Shown here in pieces: positions 63,010 through 64,000 of a DNA stretch of 64,000 bases. The notes below the pieces were generated by a model that ran no database searches, was not told where the DNA came from, and worked only from the letters and a program-made list of their open reading frames with translations. Both the position numbers and the translations under genes were made by a program. Where the stretch lies: contig CAMLMC010000001.1 in assembly GCA_946481075.1 (NCBI GenBank), forward strand, positions 868,001 through 932,000, in the 5' to 3' direction. Every line of letters starts with the position of its first letter. Positions within the stretch are counted from its first letter, which is position 1. This stretch comes from an uncultured Alphaproteobacteria bacterium (GTDB lineage: Bacteria > Pseudomonadota > Alphaproteobacteria > Micavibrionales > Micavibrionaceae).

Positions 63010-63270
63010 ATGAATAAAGGACGCATAGAACTCGCCGCTTCCACCGCCTTCGGATCGGCGGCGCAAACGGCGGAGCGCCGGACAGCAACCGGTCTTTTGA
63101 TACAGGTGCAGGCCGATTGCATAGGCCATGCCCGCAATCTGGCCAGCGATCTCGAAACGGCGGCGGAACTCGGCGCAGGCCCCCTGATCCGCGAAGTCAT
63201 GATCGAACGGGTGGACCAAGCGGACCGTGACCACCGCCCCCTCGCCTGCGCCGTTTTCTATCCGGCCTAG
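63010..63270 (+). CDS. Small unknown protein under probable Fur control
   Basis: The 86-residue soluble product is Ala/Arg/Glu-rich with one Cys in the middle (ADCIGHARNLASDLETAAEL). It has a strong SD (AGGAGG, 8 bases before the ATG) behind the Fur-box promoter. I do not recognise the family. Fur control suggests a part in iron starvation, but no iron-uptake gene adjoins it. Confidence 0.65.
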   Translation: MNKGRIELAASTAFGSAAQTAERRTATGLLIQVQADCIGHARNLASDLETAAELGAGPLIREVMIERVDQADRDHRPLACAVFYPA

Positions 63271-63335
63271 TTTTTGACGGGAAAAGCAGGATGTAGGGCT
63301 ACAGGCGCGCAGCGTTTCCTGCTAAAAATGCGGAT

Positions 63336-64000
63336 ATGAGCGATATTCTCCTGAACGTGCGCAATCTCGGCGTCAATTTCAAAACGACGGACGGCATATT
63401 TGCCGCCGTCAAAAACGTTTCCTTTACGATTGAAAAGGGCAAAACGCTGGCCCTCGTCGGCGAAAGCGGCTCGGGCAAATCCGTGACCGCCCTTTCGATC
63501 ATGCAGCTTCTGCCCTATCCGCTCGCCTCGCATCCGGAAGGCTCTTCCATTCACTTCAACGGCGCGGAACTGGTCGGGCGCGATGAAAATTTCCTGCGCA
63601 CCATTCGCGGCTCGCAAATCGGCATGATCTTTCAGGAACCCATGACCGCGCTTAACCCGCTTCATTCGATCGAACGGCAGATCGGCGAAGTCCTGAAACT
63701 TCATCAGAAAATGAACGATGCGCAGGCCAAGGCCCGCGTGCTCGAACTGCTCGACCTCGTGCAATTGCCGATGATGAAGGACCGCCTGAATGCCTACCCG
63801 CATGAATTGTCTGGCGGGCAACGTCAACGCGTGATGATCGCCATGGCCCTTGCCAACAATCCGGATCTCCTGATCGCGGATGAACCGACCACGGCCCTCG
63901 ATGTGACGGTACAGGCGGAAATTTTGGAACTGCTGGAACAATTGCAACGCGATCTCGGCATGGCGATGCTGATGATCACGCATGACCTCTCCATCGTCGA
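63336..64000 (+). CDS. yejF: YejF-like ABC transporter ATP-binding protein (cut by window end)
   Basis: The visible 221 residues are a peptide-transport ATPase domain: Walker [10 protein letters not shown]-loop [15 protein letters not shown], signature LSGGQRQRV and Walker B region [14 protein letters not shown], ending at ITHDLSIV. YejF normally has two such domains; the second would lie past 64000. It completes the Yej set with yejA, yejB and yejE, but 9 kb away from yejE. The start ATG is at 63336. Confidence 0.85.
   Translation, partial: MSDILLNVRNLGVNFKTTDGIFAAVKNVSFTIEKGKTLALVGESGSGKSVTALSIMQLLPYPLASHPEGSSIHFNGAELVGRDENFLRTIRGSQIGMIFQEPMTALNPLHSIERQIGEVLKLHQKMNDAQAKARVLELLDLVQLPMMKDRLNAYPHELSGGQRQRVMIAMALANNPDLLIADEPTTALDVTVQAEILELLEQLQRDLGMAMLMITHDLSIV

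Noticed and set aside
1..64000. tRNA, rRNA, CRISPR arrays, replication origin
   Set aside because: No cloverleaf, rRNA signature, regularly spaced repeat array or origin-type box cluster was recognised on reading. A dedicated search (tRNAscan, Infernal, CRISPR finder) was not possible here.

Overview
This window reads as chromosome from a motile alphaproteobacterium. The markers are the alphaproteobacterial regulators CtrA, SciP (DUF1153), FlbD, FliX, FlbT and FlaF beside flagellar structural genes, an alphaproteobacterial DksA, and Kdo synthesis (KdsB), which implies a Gram-negative envelope. Base composition is moderately GC-rich, with AT-richer islands at the GxxExxY gene, the 29.3-29.7 kb hypothetical, the M16 peptidase and the helical-repeat protein. 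A Micavibrio- or Rhodospirillales-like host is possible, but that is inference; no rRNA or tRNA gene was seen.

Region 1 (about 0-41.4 kb) is a large flagellar and chemotaxis locus. On the minus strand are cheZ, cheY, a MotE-like gene, a DUF6468 gene, fliM and fliL. On the plus strand are flgF-flgG-flgA-flgH, then (after minus-strand dksA and fliX) flgI-flgJ(N)-flgN-like-fliK-flgD-flgE, flagellin, and flbT-flaF. Next come a minus-strand flaG-like gene, sciP, and fliF-fliG-fliH-fliN-flbD, with a GxxExxY gene framed by 38-bp inverted repeats wedged between fliN and flbD. After a short envelope and hypothetical segment come flhA, a holin-like membrane protein, a globin-coupled chemoreceptor, flhF-flhG, a second FliK-like protein, minus-strand fliJ and fliI, and ctrA. 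Three good sigma-54 promoter matches (before flgF, before flgI, and on the minus strand before fliM) fit control by FlbD, with FliX as its likely checkpoint partner and CtrA/SciP above them. fliP, fliQ, fliR, flhB, flgB, flgC, fliE and motA/motB are not here and must lie elsewhere.

Region 2 (about 41.4-64 kb) is mostly housekeeping: an M16 peptidase, pgsA, pyrD, a CBS-domain protein, a ferritin-like DUF892 protein, kdsB, an aldo/keto reductase, a SulP transporter, an M20 amidohydrolase, argD-argF and a YihY/BrkB protein. A YejABEF-type oligopeptide importer is present but dispersed: yejA at 45.4 kb, yejB at 51.5 kb, yejE at 53.6 kb and yejF at 63.3 kb (cut by the window end), all on the plus strand with unrelated genes between them.

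Points that stand out are the GxxExxY element inside the flagellar operon; an mTERF-like helical-repeat protein; a FlgD with a duplicated C-terminal module; a FliL with a duplicated four-cysteine linker motif; a Fur-box promoter driving an unrecognised 86-residue protein; a possible leaderless 37-residue ORF before flhF; and a dispersed palindromic repeat present twice.
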